From: Clostridiales bacterium FE2011
GTDB lineage: Bacteria > Bacillota > Clostridia > Christensenellales > Aristaeellaceae
Direction of reading: 5' to 3'
DNA: 64,000 nucleotides
NCBI GenBank assembly: GCA_017569305.1
Contig: CP069418.1
Location: 2,542,001 to 2,606,000 of the forward strand
In this document: positions 24,195-32,915 of the stretch, one piece after another
Numbering within the stretch: the stretch's first letter is position 1
Layout: the number at the start of each line of letters is the position of its first letter
Translations under genes and position numbers: made by a program
Notes under the pieces: generated by a model
Databases searched by the model: none
The model's input: only the letters and a program-made list of their open reading frames with translations
What the model was told of the DNA's origin: nothing

Positions 24195-25145
24195 ATGACA
24201 TTTGAATCAGTGAGGAATAATCCGGAGCTCTGTGAACAGGTGAAGGCCTACTGCCGGGAAAAGTGGGAAAAGGTCAGCGGCGTCTTCGCCCGGACGGCGG
24301 ACAGGAGCGTCAGCGCGGAACAGTTTCCCCAGACGTGGGTGATGCTGGTGACGAGTCCGGAAGGGACCCGGGTGACCGGGTTTTACCAGCTGGAAGAAAA
24401 AGACCGGCTGACCATCCATACAGAGCTGACGCCTTTCATCACCACGCTGTTTGTGGATCCCGGGATGCGCGGCGGAAAAGGGTTCGGGGAGATGATCCTG
24501 AACCACGCACGGGGCGTGCTGGGCAGCATGGGATATGACACCGCCTACCTCTGCACGGATCACATCGGATACTATGAACAGTACGGCTTTGAGGAGATCG
24601 GGCTGGATCTTACCGATTACGGGCAGCCGACAAAGGTGTATATTACGGATACGCTGGGCGATTTCCGGTATGAGATTTTTGACCGGAAGCACCCGATGCC
24701 GGATCATACGCGGCTGGCGGTTTACGGGCTGCAGCACGAGGTGCAGGAGAACCCGGCTTTCCTGCTGTGGTTCCTGAAGAACGCATCAGTGACCGGACAG
24801 TATCCGAAGTTTTTCACGGTGACAGCCTTCCGGGGAGAACGGGTGGCCGGCGCGGTGAACGCCATGCGCAGCCCGGAAGATTCGCGGAGCTGGTACATCG
24901 GGGATCTGATCGTGGCGGAAGACTGCCGCGGACAGGGGATCGCGGATAAGATGATCCGAAAGGTGCTGACCCGGATCGGCCGGTGCGCCGCGGGCGGGGA
25001 AACGGTCTGCTCCTATATCGAAAAGGACAATGAGGCTTCCAGGAACTTGCATCGGAAGCTTGGCTTTGAGGACACCGGGGAACTGAAACCCTTTGGGGAA
25101 CTGTGCTTCGGGGAAAACATGACCACCTGGATCCGGGAAATATAA
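24195..25145 (+). CDS. Tandem-domain GNAT acetyltransferase
   Basis: A 316-residue protein with two GNAT units. The first (about 1-150) has LFVDPGMRGGKGFGEMIL and ends with YYEQYGFEEIG. The second (about 190-310) has IVAEDCRGQGIADKMI and ASRNLHRKLGFEDTG. Both acetyl-CoA loops look intact. ATG 24195 has AAGGAG ten bases upstream; the TTG at 24165 lies in the terminator's T-run. Substrate is unknown. The promoter, leader ORF and terminator upstream suggest induced expression, as for a resistance or detoxification gene. Confidence 0.86.
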   Translation: MTFESVRNNPELCEQVKAYCREKWEKVSGVFARTADRSVSAEQFPQTWVMLVTSPEGTRVTGFYQLEEKDRLTIHTELTPFITTLFVDPGMRGGKGFGEMILNHARGVLGSMGYDTAYLCTDHIGYYEQYGFEEIGLDLTDYGQPTKVYITDTLGDFRYEIFDRKHPMPDHTRLAVYGLQHEVQENPAFLLWFLKNASVTGQYPKFFTVTAFRGERVAGAVNAMRSPEDSRSWYIGDLIVAEDCRGQGIADKMIRKVLTRIGRCAAGGETVCSYIEKDNEASRNLHRKLGFEDTGELKPFGELCFGENMTTWIREI

Positions 25146-25161
25146 CATGGGGAAAAGAAGT

Positions 25162-25191
25162 GGGCTGCCTCTGGATGAGGCAGCCCGTTTT
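25162..25191 (+). terminator. Intrinsic terminator after the double-GNAT gene
   Basis: A 10-bp perfect stem (GGGCTGCCTC / GAGGCAGCCC, 5-nt loop) is followed by GTTTTA. Confidence 0.85.
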
Positions 25192-25220
25192 ATGAATAGG
25201 ATGGAGATCCCTGTCAGCCA

Positions 25221-25982
25221 TTATTTCTTAGCGATGATATAAGGAATGCCGTTGTCTTTGCAGTACTTGTGGGCATAGGAACCGAGGGTGACCTTGCAGG
25301 TCAGGTTGTCGCAGTTGACGAATGCCAGATTCTCAATCTTCTTCACGGTGCTCGGGATGGTGAGGACGGTCATGCCGTTCTGTCCCTGGAAGGCAACGCT
25401 GGCAATTTCCTTGATGCCGAAGGGAATGGTGTATTCGCCATTGATGGTGCCGAAGGAGCTTACGATCCTCTTGGTTTTCTTTTCGATCAGCAGCTTGCCT
25501 TTGGTTTCATAGTAGCTGTTGCCGCGGGAAATACGGACATACTTCAGCTGATCGCAGTAGTTGAATACACCGTCGCCGATCTTTTTCACGGTGCTGGGGA
25601 TGGAGATGGACCGCATGTCGATGTTGTACATGAAGGTCTGCCCCTTGATGGTTGTGACGCCGTGAGGGATTGTAAGATCTTTCAGGCTGTAGCAGCAGGA
25701 CAGAGCGCAAACACCCAGTTCCTTAACAGTGGACGGGATAACGACCTTCTTCAGTTTTGTGCAGCCGAAAAACGCGTCTTCAGCCAGGGATGTGATCCAG
25801 TATCCGTCGATTTGCGCCGGGATGATGGCAGTCTCAATGTTTTCGTCGATACAGCGGAGCTCCGCGGTGTGGGCACTCTTCACCGTGTAGGTATACGGGC
25901 TTTGTTCCTCAGCAGCGGCACCGGCAAGGATTGCTCCGCAGGCGAGCAGCAGCGCCAGCAGCATAACCAGTAGTTTTTTCAT
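25221..25982 (-). CDS. Secreted leucine-rich-repeat protein (BspA/LRR_5 type)
   Basis: A 253-residue exported protein. The signal peptide is MKKLLVMLLALLLACGAILAGAAA. At least six BspA-type repeats follow (units like FFGCTKLKKVVIPSTVKELG and FNYCDQLKYVRI), forming a curved beta-sheet used for adhesion or binding at the cell surface. There is no LPxTG or other anchor, so it is probably released or loosely held. The start follows a GGGGGATAT region that gives a fair ribosome site. It is divergent from the M48 peptidase gene with a shared, repeat-rich upstream region. Confidence 0.87.
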   Translation of the reverse strand: MKKLLVMLLALLLACGAILAGAAAEEQSPYTYTVKSAHTAELRCIDENIETAIIPAQIDGYWITSLAEDAFFGCTKLKKVVIPSTVKELGVCALSCCYSLKDLTIPHGVTTIKGQTFMYNIDMRSISIPSTVKKIGDGVFNYCDQLKYVRISRGNSYYETKGKLLIEKKTKRIVSSFGTINGEYTIPFGIKEIASVAFQGQNGMTVLTIPSTVKKIENLAFVNCDNLTCKVTLGSYAHKYCKDNGIPYIIAKK

Positions 25983-26028
25983 GATAATATCCCCCTTTTT
26001 TTATTTTGGCCGGCCGTATCGGGCAGGC

Positions 26029-26066
26029 CTGACTGTAATCTGACTGTAACATGAGGCGTGTTACAG
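26029..26066. promoter_or_regulatory. Direct repeats and inverted repeat between divergent genes
   Basis: CTGACTGTAA occurs twice in direct orientation at 26029 and 26040 (11-bp period). The second copy leads into CTGTAACA-7-TGTTACAG (26044-26066), a perfect 8-bp inverted repeat. The sites stand upstream of the LRR protein gene. An 11-bp direct spacing is typical of OmpR-type response regulators, but no such gene is in the window. Confidence 0.6.
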
Positions 26067-26252
26067 TGAATTCACAGCGATGTAACGATGGTGTAAACAA
26101 TGCAAAAAGTATGCAAACGGAAAAGAATTTGCAAAATGGAAATAGAAAAAGGAAATGAAGTGCCCGGCGGCAGAGAATCGTGTATAATACAAAGCGAATG
26201 TGAAACGGCACGAACATAATCAGATGATATAAATGCTGAAGGAGGAATAAAG

Positions 26253-27335
26253 ATGTCTTTTGATCCTGAAAGGTATACGCATGATTCCGACAGGTCAGCC
26301 CTGAAGGCTTTGCAGGCCATCCCGGGTTTTTCCCTGCTGACCAAGGGATTCATGAATCTATGGAATGAACCCCAGGAGAAGATCCTGAACATGTCCACCC
26401 GGATTAAGCTGGGGGACAACCAGATGAAGAAGTACTATGACATGCTGCCGCCGATCTGCGAGAAGCTGGGGATTCCGGTGCCGGATCTGTACCTGGAGCT
26501 GGACGTGAAACCCAACGCATATACCTACGGCGATTCCAATCCCTTTATTGTGCTCACCTCCGGATTGCTGAAAGCACTTCCGGAAGACCTGATCCCGACC
26601 ATCCTGGCCCATGAATGCGGGCATATCGCCTGCCATCACGCGCTGTACAGGACCATGGGCCGGCTGGTGCTCAGCGGAGCGTCCACGGCCATCTCCTCGG
26701 TGATAAAGCTGGGCGGCCTGCTGACCGTGCCGCTGCAGGTGGCGTTCTATTACTGGATGCGGTGCAGTGAGTTTTCCGCGGACCGGGCGGCTGTGCTCTG
26801 TGACGGAACAGCAAGCAAAATGCAGGAAGTCTGTATGCGTCTGGCCGGGTGGGACAAGGACATTATGGCCGACGCGAACATCGACGCCTTCCTGCAGCAG
26901 GCGGCGGACTACAAGGAAATGATTAATGGAAGCGCCTGGAACAAGACGCTGGAGTATATGATCATGAGCCAGATCAGCCATCCGCTGACCGCGGTCCGGG
27001 CGATGGAGTGCGGCGAGTGGGCAAAGAGCGATCTGTTCAACCGGATCCTGAACGGCATTCCGGATCCGGCGGAGGCAAAGCCCGCGGAGGAGGCACCAGT
27101 GAATGATGCTCCCGCTTCCCCTGCCGAGCCGCAGAAGCCGGAGCCGTTTGATATCCTCGGCCTGCTGGGCCTGAAGAAACAAGACGAGGATAAACCGGAG
27201 CAGCCGACAGTACAGGCCGCACCCGTGGAAACGGAAGCGGAGAAGGAACTGCGCTGGTACCGGAAGATGGCGGAAGAAGGCCTGATCACCTGGGACCAGT
27301 ATGAGCAGAAGAAAAAGGAACTGCTGGGTGAATAA
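26253..27335 (+). CDS. M48 family zinc metallopeptidase with C-terminal SHOCT motif
   Basis: A 360-residue peptidase. The zinc site is AHECGHIACHH (H120, E121, H124) and the third ligand is E173 in CSEFSADRAAVL, the classic M48 pattern. There is a hydrophobic patch at about 138-165, then a Pro/Ala/Glu-rich linker (275-330) and a short SHOCT-like end (WYRKMAEEGLITWDQYEQKKKELL). Unlike HtpX it lacks N-terminal spans, so it may be a soluble or peripheral M48 enzyme of quality control. GGAGGA precedes the ATG. Confidence 0.9.
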   Translation: MSFDPERYTHDSDRSALKALQAIPGFSLLTKGFMNLWNEPQEKILNMSTRIKLGDNQMKKYYDMLPPICEKLGIPVPDLYLELDVKPNAYTYGDSNPFIVLTSGLLKALPEDLIPTILAHECGHIACHHALYRTMGRLVLSGASTAISSVIKLGGLLTVPLQVAFYYWMRCSEFSADRAAVLCDGTASKMQEVCMRLAGWDKDIMADANIDAFLQQAADYKEMINGSAWNKTLEYMIMSQISHPLTAVRAMECGEWAKSDLFNRILNGIPDPAEAKPAEEAPVNDAPASPAEPQKPEPFDILGLLGLKKQDEDKPEQPTVQAAPVETEAEKELRWYRKMAEEGLITWDQYEQKKKELLGE

Positions 27336-27351
27336 TCCCAAAGAATAAATA

Positions 27352-27384
27352 CAGCCGCCGGTTGTTGAAGCCGGCGGCTGTTTT
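27352..27384 (+). terminator. Terminator after the M48 peptidase gene
   Basis: A 10-bp perfect stem (CAGCCGCCGG / CCGGCGGCTG, 9-nt loop) is followed by TTTTC. Confidence 0.85.
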
Positions 27385-27400
27385 CTGTGCGGGAATGATA

Positions 27401-27718
27401 TTACCGGGAAGGGACAGGGGAGAGGATGCCGGGAGCCCGTTCGGGGCTTTCATCCCGGCAGGGTTCTCCGGCGAAATCTTCCCAGAGGGCCCGGCAGGCC
27501 AGGCCTTCCCGGATCAGCAGGGTAATGACCTTTTCCAGATCCTTCACCCGGACCAGAATGCCCCATCTTTTCTCCTCCGAGGGCATGTTGAAGGTGTTGG
27601 CAAAGAAGACATCGTAGAAAGGCATTTTGAAAGGAATGTGTTCATCCCTCAGGATCTCCCGGATGCGGAAGATGTCAGCTGTTTTCCATTCGGGGCCTAT
27701 AGATGTCCAACGTTTCAT
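27401..27718 (-). CDS. Small protein, DUF2007-like
   Basis: A 105-residue protein starting MKRWTSIGPEWKTADIFRIREILRDEHIPF and containing WGILVRVKDLEKVITLLIREG. This layout (a helix-strand unit comparing two sequence positions) resembles DUF2007, a ferredoxin-like fold of uncertain use, possibly in signal transduction. The start at 27718 has GGAGGG nine bases upstream; the in-frame ATG at 27748 lies before that site. It stands alone, downstream of the two methyltransferase genes. Confidence 0.6.
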   Translation of the reverse strand: MKRWTSIGPEWKTADIFRIREILRDEHIPFKMPFYDVFFANTFNMPSEEKRWGILVRVKDLEKVITLLIREGLACRALWEDFAGEPCRDESPERAPGILSPVPSR

Positions 27719-27759
27719 AGTGATGATCCCTCCTTCGTGCAGGATCATCGTAGCAGGTT

Positions 27760-28524
27760 TCAGGAATTGTTTCTTGTCATTTCTTGTGAACTTTTGTCGG
27801 CTGTTTTTTCAAACACCAGATGATTGAAGAAGGCGATCTTCCGGTATTCATCCATTGCGGCGGCCTTTGTTTCCAGGGCAAGCATGGATTGATACCAATC
27901 ACTGGTGAACTTGATTTCATTATTGGAAGACAGCCCGTAGAACGTCCGGATCCCGAAAACGTCCTTAAGAACCATCTGGTCAGCCAGGAAATCCACGAGG
28001 TATTCGTTGCTGTAAACGCTTCTGTCTCCAAACATGCTGCTCTCAGCCTGGTCCTTGCTGAGCAGATCCAGGGCGGCCTTCGGATTGTCATTCAGGACCG
28101 CATAACCCATAGCCCTGCCCAGGTCATTGTGCTTCACAATCGACAGGATTCCGCCGGGCTTCAGGACCCGTTCCAGCTGTATCAGGATATAATCAATGTC
28201 ATCCACATATTCCAGCACGTTGTGGCAGATGACAACGTCATAGGTGTTGTCGGCAACCGCAGACAGGAATTCTGTTCCCTTCGGGATCAGCGTATAGTTA
28301 TTGCTCCTGACGCGCAGGCTCACCATTTCCTTGTTCGGCTCCGCGGCGGTGACATCGTGGTGCTCCGCATAGTGATCCGCCGTGAGGCAGAAACCGGCGC
28401 CAAAGTCCAGGATCTTCAGCCTTTTTTCGTTTGGGAGATTCAGCTGGTTGTAAATCAGGTCATAGAACATCCTGCCCCAGGGTTGATCCACTACATTCCT
28501 GTAATTCTGAATCTGATTGGACAT
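27760..28524 (-). CDS. Class I SAM-dependent methyltransferase (CmoM/SmtA-like)
   Basis: A 254-residue methyltransferase. Motif I is LKILDFGAGFCLTADHYA (about 37-54), then an acidic AAEPNKEM, motif IV DVVICHNVLEYVDD and post-motif RVLKPGGILSIVKH. The opening YRNVVDQPWGRMFYDLIYNQL resembles CmoM/SmtA tRNA methyltransferases, but this is only likeness. It follows the next methyltransferase gene by 20 bases on the same strand, with AGGAGAT upstream. Substrate is unproven. Confidence 0.83.
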   Translation of the reverse strand: MSNQIQNYRNVVDQPWGRMFYDLIYNQLNLPNEKRLKILDFGAGFCLTADHYAEHHDVTAAEPNKEMVSLRVRSNNYTLIPKGTEFLSAVADNTYDVVICHNVLEYVDDIDYILIQLERVLKPGGILSIVKHNDLGRAMGYAVLNDNPKAALDLLSKDQAESSMFGDRSVYSNEYLVDFLADQMVLKDVFGIRTFYGLSSNNEIKFTSDWYQSMLALETKAAAMDEYRKIAFFNHLVFEKTADKSSQEMTRNNS

Positions 28525-28544
28525 AAGTATCTCCTTTACAACCG

Positions 28545-29303
28545 TTATTGTTTCTGCGCGATGATCCTGTACCAGTCGATTTTCTCAAAGTCCGTTTCCG
28601 GAAAGTTGCAGGGAACCGGGCGCAGGGAGACCGGACCATAGCCCAGCTCCGCCAGCTTCTTTTCGACGATAGAGAGCGGGAAGGGATTGTAATGCTCCTC
28701 AAAGATTTCTTTCTGGACGATCCTGTTCTCCTGCTCAAAGGTGTACAGCAGGTTGAAGGTGATCGACCCGTCCGGATTATGATCCCAGACCTGGACAAGA
28801 TTGACCCTTGTGCCGTTGTGAAAGAAGGGATTGTACAGGTAGAAACGCTGCTTTTCCCGCCGGATCTTTTCCCAGTTCCGGGAGTCGAAACAGAGGTATC
28901 CGCCGGGCTTCACGTGGGCGTCCATGCCTTCAAGGGCTTTCAGGACGTCTTCGTTGGTCACGTAGGCCAGCGAGTTTCCGGTGCTGGCGACGCAGTCAAA
29001 CTGCCTGTCCTCCCAGACGGAGAGATCCCTGAAATCGCTGCATTTCAGCTCAATGGGTTTTTGCTTCGCGGCAGCCTTTTTCCCGCACCGGGAAAGCATT
29101 GTTTCACTCAGGTCGGATCCGCTGATCTCAATGCCGAGTTCCTGGAGCGGCAGGGTCATGCTGCCTGAACCGATGCTGACGTCGAGAAGGGTATGGATCT
29201 GCCGGTCGCCCAGGAATTCCTTCCAGTCATTCCGGATGATTTCAGTCCGTTTTTCGTTTTCGATCAGGTCATAGATCTCCGCCCGATCATAGAGATGACT
29301 CAT
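28545..29303 (-). CDS. Class I SAM-dependent methyltransferase
   Basis: A 252-residue methyltransferase. Motif I is TLLDVSIGSGSMTLPLQELG (the second Gly of GxGxG is Ser-flanked but functional in homologues), followed by ISGSDLSETML, FDCVASTGNSLAYV and HVKPGGYLCFDSRNW. The C-terminal half is rich in aromatic strands, as in small-molecule methyltransferases. It is upstream of the CmoM-like gene and 33 bp from the disrupted metallo-hydrolase. The substrate is unknown. Confidence 0.83.
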   Translation of the reverse strand: MSHLYDRAEIYDLIENEKRTEIIRNDWKEFLGDRQIHTLLDVSIGSGSMTLPLQELGIEISGSDLSETMLSRCGKKAAAKQKPIELKCSDFRDLSVWEDRQFDCVASTGNSLAYVTNEDVLKALEGMDAHVKPGGYLCFDSRNWEKIRREKQRFYLYNPFFHNGTRVNLVQVWDHNPDGSITFNLLYTFEQENRIVQKEIFEEHYNPFPLSIVEKKLAELGYGPVSLRPVPCNFPETDFEKIDWYRIIAQKQ

Positions 29304-29336
29304 GGGGGTTATCCTCCAAAGTATTTATTGGGGAAA

Positions 29337-29968
29337 TCAGAACAGGCCGTTTTGGGTCGGCTTTCCGTGACCGTACCAGATTGTCCGGTCGCCCATGGCC
29401 CGGATCTTTTCGGCACTCTTTTCGATAGCGTCCCTGTCATAGAAGAGGTGTCCCACACCGGGCCGGATCCAGTTATCCAGTTCATCGCCGACGAGCAGGT
29501 GCTTTTCCTCCACGTCCACGCCGATGGAGCCCAGGGTGTGACCGGGAAGTTCGATCACTCTGGCGTTAAAGCCGTAAGCGCTCAGGTCATCTCCGTCTCC
29601 GACGAAGATCAGGTTATTCGGCCGCTCGACGGGGGTGTTTCTCAGTACCTTCAGGGACATGCCGAGGACCACAGTCCCCACCACGCCGGAAGACTTTAAA
29701 GGCTGTTTATCAAAGCTTTCAAAAAGCTCCTCGTCCTTCGGATGGATGGCTACGGGAACACCATATCTTTTGGATAATTCCGCCGCGTTTTCCGCATGGT
29801 CAAAATGGACATGCGTCAGCACGATCAGTTTCATTTCATACTTATCGCACTCCGCAATCACCTGATCCAGACACTGTTTGCTGGCGGTGTCCACAAGGAT
29901 TGCTTTGGTGCTTCGGTGATCAGGTAGCAGTTATCCGTGCCGCCTTTGATCCGCTTGATTGTAGTCAT
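29337..29968 (-). pseudogene. MBL-fold metallo-hydrolase with a one-base frameshift near the N-terminus
   Basis: The proper start appears to be ATG 29968 (AGGAG upstream): MTTIKRIKGG..NCYLITEAP. After about 20 codons, near 29903-29909, the family sequence continues only in another frame (KAILVDTASKQCLDQV...), so one base seems lost. The rest is intact: zinc motif THVHFDHAEN, later ELPGHTLGSIGVD and WYGHGKPT. Either the gene is inactive, a GTG at 29894 gives a shortened product, or the assembly has an error. It would be a glyoxalase II/lactamase-like hydrolase. Confidence 0.8.
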
Positions 29969-30015
29969 AGATTTGCTCCTGTCTGAAAGTGAAGTGAAGA
30001 TGAAGATGGATTGAC

Positions 30016-31245
30016 TCAGACGTCAAAGGCCCATTTGCCCCGGCGGAAGATCGGAACGGTTTTGCCGTCCCTGGTGACCGCGTCGATATCCAGGCCTTCG
30101 TAGCCGATCATGAAATCATTGTGTTCCATGGAATCGTTGATACCCATTTCGCGGCATTCATCCACTGTTTTGTTTTCAAAGCCGCGGATGGTGTTGGTGA
30201 AGCCCATGCCCAGCGCCAGATGGCAGGCGGCGTTCTCATCAAAGAGGGTTTCGTAGAACAGGATTCCGGATTCGGAAATCGGGGAATTGACCGGCACCAG
30301 GGCGCATTCGCCCAGGTAAGCCGCGCCCTCATCCATGGAGATCATCTGCTCCAGCAGGGCCTGGTTCTTTTCGGCATGGACTTCCACAGCCTTTCCGTTT
30401 TCAAAGCGTACCCAGAAGTTTTCAATGAGCTGGCCGTTGTAGGAAAGGGGCTTGGTGGCATAGACAATGCCTTCAGCTTTCCCACGCATGGGAGAGGTGT
30501 AGCATTCCTCGCTGGGAATATTGGCGTCGAAAGGGACACCGCCGATGGTGGTATCGACGCCGCCGGTGAAGGTTCCCTCCGGGATCAGTCCAACGGTCAG
30601 GTTGGTGCCGTTATCACCCCTGTAGCGCAGTTCAGCGATGCCCAGGTTGTTGAGGAAGACGCAGCGGTCATGCAGGTCCTTGTTGTGGGCTTCCCAGGCG
30701 GCAATGGGATCATCGGTGGCACGGGAAGTGAAAAGGATCGCTTCCCAGAGCTTTTCAATGGCTCTGCCCTTCGGCAGGCCGGGGAAGACTTTCTTTGCCC
30801 AGGCGGCGCCGGGAACAGCGGCGATACACCACTGATACTTGTTCTCCATGGCATCAAAGTAGGGCTTGTAAATGGGCCAGCTTTTCTGATCCGCTTTCGC
30901 CACCTTTGCCTGATTGATACCCTTCAGGCCGTCCGGATCGGCGGAGATCAGGGTGATGGAGGCGGGCAGCGTATCCACATAGTGCTGGAGGCGGACCTTT
31001 TCCCATTCCTCAACTTTAGCCAGGGAAGTGACACTCCGGTGACGGACGTTCAGCTTATAGAGCGGCTGGTGACCGAATTCCACTCTGACTCTTCCGGCAC
31101 CGGCTTTATAGCACTCGTCCACCAGCATTTCCACGAATCTGGGCTGGTCGAGTTCACAATAGATGATAACCTCCTGGCCTTTCTGGATGTTGACGCCCAT
31201 GCGGGCAATCAGTTTCGCATAGTTGCGAAGGACGGTCTGTTTCAT
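30016..31245 (-). CDS. Aminopeptidase, M29 family (AmpS/aminopeptidase T type)
   Basis: A 409-residue metallo-aminopeptidase that removes N-terminal residues from peptides in the cytoplasm. M29 marks include VGLIPEGTFTGG, ANIPSEECYTSP (metal-binding Glu) near 250, CHLALGMGFT near 345 and DSMEHNDFMIG (His/Asp ligands) near 375. ATG 31245 has GGGAGGA at good spacing; an earlier in-frame codon at 31305 is ignored. Length agrees with the family. It stands alone, divergent from the AAA ATPase gene. Confidence 0.92.
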   Translation of the reverse strand: MKQTVLRNYAKLIARMGVNIQKGQEVIIYCELDQPRFVEMLVDECYKAGAGRVRVEFGHQPLYKLNVRHRSVTSLAKVEEWEKVRLQHYVDTLPASITLISADPDGLKGINQAKVAKADQKSWPIYKPYFDAMENKYQWCIAAVPGAAWAKKVFPGLPKGRAIEKLWEAILFTSRATDDPIAAWEAHNKDLHDRCVFLNNLGIAELRYRGDNGTNLTVGLIPEGTFTGGVDTTIGGVPFDANIPSEECYTSPMRGKAEGIVYATKPLSYNGQLIENFWVRFENGKAVEVHAEKNQALLEQMISMDEGAAYLGECALVPVNSPISESGILFYETLFDENAACHLALGMGFTNTIRGFENKTVDECREMGINDSMEHNDFMIGYEGLDIDAVTRDGKTVPIFRRGKWAFDV

Positions 31246-31443
31246 GAAGAGTTCCTCCCGGGAATGATATGGTATAGATATGATCTTGGTCAGGGAACAC
31301 TGCAAATGCTATTGGACGGGTTTACGAATGAATGCTCCCAATTGTACCATATACGCGGCGGAAACGAAAGAAAAATACACGCGTATTTGATATTCATGGT
31401 ATTATGAATACAGATACATTACGGACGGAAAGGAAAGTGCTGA

Positions 31444-32193
31444 ATGAGGGATCTGTATATCCGGAGCATGGGCCTGCTGGAACAGCTGCCCCGGGAAAAC
31501 TATCTGGCAAAGCTGCCGGTGGTAAAGCATCTGGCGGACGACGGGATTACATTCCATAAGCAGGTGACTTTCTTTGTCGGGGAGAACGGATCCGGGAAAT
31601 CCACGCTGATTGAGGCGCTGGCGATCTCCCAGGGCTTCAATCCGGAGGGCGGAACGAAGAACTTCCATTTTTCCACGGAGAACTCCCATTCGGAGCTGTG
31701 CAATTACCTGAAGGTTGTGCGGGGATTTCTCCATCCGCGGGACGGTTTCTTCCTCCGGGCGGAGAGTTTTTATAACGTGGCGTCCAACATTGACCAGATG
31801 GACAGGGAGCCCGGGTGCGGGGGCCCTGTGATTAACAGTTACGGCGGTGTATCCCTGCACAGGCAGTCCCATGGAGAAAGCTTCCTGGCGCTTGTGGAGA
31901 ACCGGTTCGGAGGACAGGGACTGTATATCCTGGATGAGCCGGAAGCGGCCATGTCGCCCCGGGGAATCATCCGGCTGATGCAGAATATGGATGAGCTGGT
32001 CCGGAGGGACAGCCAGTTTATTATCGCGACTCATTCCCCGATGCTGCTGGCATTCCCGGGCGCGGAGGTTTACCAGATCCGTGAGGAAGGAATTGACAGC
32101 GTGCGCTTCCAGGATACGGATCACTACCGGACAACGGTAAGGTTCCTGCAGAACCCGGAAAGCGCAGTAGACGAAATCCTGGGAAGGGAATAG
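31444..32193 (+). CDS. AAA/ABC-type ATPase (RecF/SMC-like, AAA_21 family)
   Basis: A 249-residue single-chain ATPase. Walker A is FFVGENGSGKSTLIEAL (about 43-59), the signature-like SLHRQSHGESFLAL is near 140, Walker B is GLYILDEPEAAMSP near 160 and the H-loop is FIIATHSPMLL near 195. This order belongs to RecF/SMC-like nucleotide-binding domains of small predicted ATPases, often found alone or in defence islands. No partner nuclease is next to it. GGAAAG precedes the ATG. The role is unknown. Confidence 0.87.
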   Translation: MRDLYIRSMGLLEQLPRENYLAKLPVVKHLADDGITFHKQVTFFVGENGSGKSTLIEALAISQGFNPEGGTKNFHFSTENSHSELCNYLKVVRGFLHPRDGFFLRAESFYNVASNIDQMDREPGCGGPVINSYGGVSLHRQSHGESFLALVENRFGGQGLYILDEPEAAMSPRGIIRLMQNMDELVRRDSQFIIATHSPMLLAFPGAEVYQIREEGIDSVRFQDTDHYRTTVRFLQNPESAVDEILGRE

Positions 32194-32210
32194 AGACAGG
32201 TAGGAGGCGG

Positions 32211-32426
32211 TGTCATCGCTTTGCGATGACAAATGCTGTGATCGCTGTATTCCGCAATCTCAATGGTCGCAACTCCACACTGTGGAGTTTGCTCCCTTTC
32301 GATTGACCTTAGACCCGATGAGATTTCCGCCACTGGCGGTCATCGGTTCTTCGCCCAAAGCGGCTGTGCGCCTTTGACAGCTGTAGCATGGGAGTTGTTA
32401 CCCAAATCATAGATTTGGACAACTCC
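32211..32426. repeat. Structured non-coding element, copy A of a five-copy family
   Basis: It begins with a perfect hairpin (TGTCATCGC-TTT-GCGATGACA, 32211-32231). The shared core runs 32252-32355: CCGCAATCTCAATGGTCG, hairpin H1 (AACTCCACA-C-TGTGGAGTT), TTTCGATTGAC and hairpin H2 (CCGCC-ACT-GGCGG, 32327-32339). A long final hairpin follows at 32391-32426 (GGAGTTGT..CCAAATC-ATA-GATTTGG ACAACTCC). It is about 88% alike by eye to the core at 51798-51900 near H1/H2. Further downstream, 32506-32560 carries a TGTCATCTTGAGC-type stretch common between genes in many bacteria. No protein is encoded from 32194 to 32681. Confidence 0.75.
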
Positions 32427-32681
32427 TCAACAATTAAGAATGAAGAATGCAGAATGATCCGCTGCGGCGGGAATGACAACGTGGGCGCTGCGAGTTATTC
32501 AATGTGCTTTGGGTGTCATCTTGAGCAAGTGAGCGTAGCGAACGCGTCGAAAGATCTCCCAGCCCGTTTGCAATCGGGAACGCAATCTGAACATCAGAGT
32601 GATGAGTGAAGAGAGAAGAGCGTGCCGCTGCACGGAAGGTAAATAAAAAAGTACACCTATCAAGATTGATGGAGAGAAAAA

Positions 32682-32873
32682 TGGATATCAGGCAACTGGA
32701 CTATGATGAATATAAATGGCCGTGCATGAGACCCAGAGTTTTATTACAAGGCGATATCCTTTTATAAGAAGAACGGCTTCCAGGTCATCGGTTTTGACAG
32801 ATATGCCTATTCAAACCATGACCCGGAGAAACATGATATGCGGATTGAAATGGGCAAAATGCTGGACCGGTAA
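32682..32873 (+). pseudogene. Decayed GNAT acetyltransferase, ends retained
   Basis: ATG 32682, with GGAGAG upstream, starts a GNAT-like N-terminus (MDIRQLDYDEYKW). The middle of the gene is missing. In another frame the sequence ends with EFYYKAISFYKKNGFQVIGF and HDPEKHDMRIEMGKMLDR, a very typical GNAT C-terminus, with a stop at 32871-32873. The acetyl-CoA-binding part is deleted, so it cannot be active. Confidence 0.8.
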
Positions 32874-32915
32874 ACCGGATAAGACCAGCATTGAAAATAT
32901 ACAGGAGGAAGAAAT

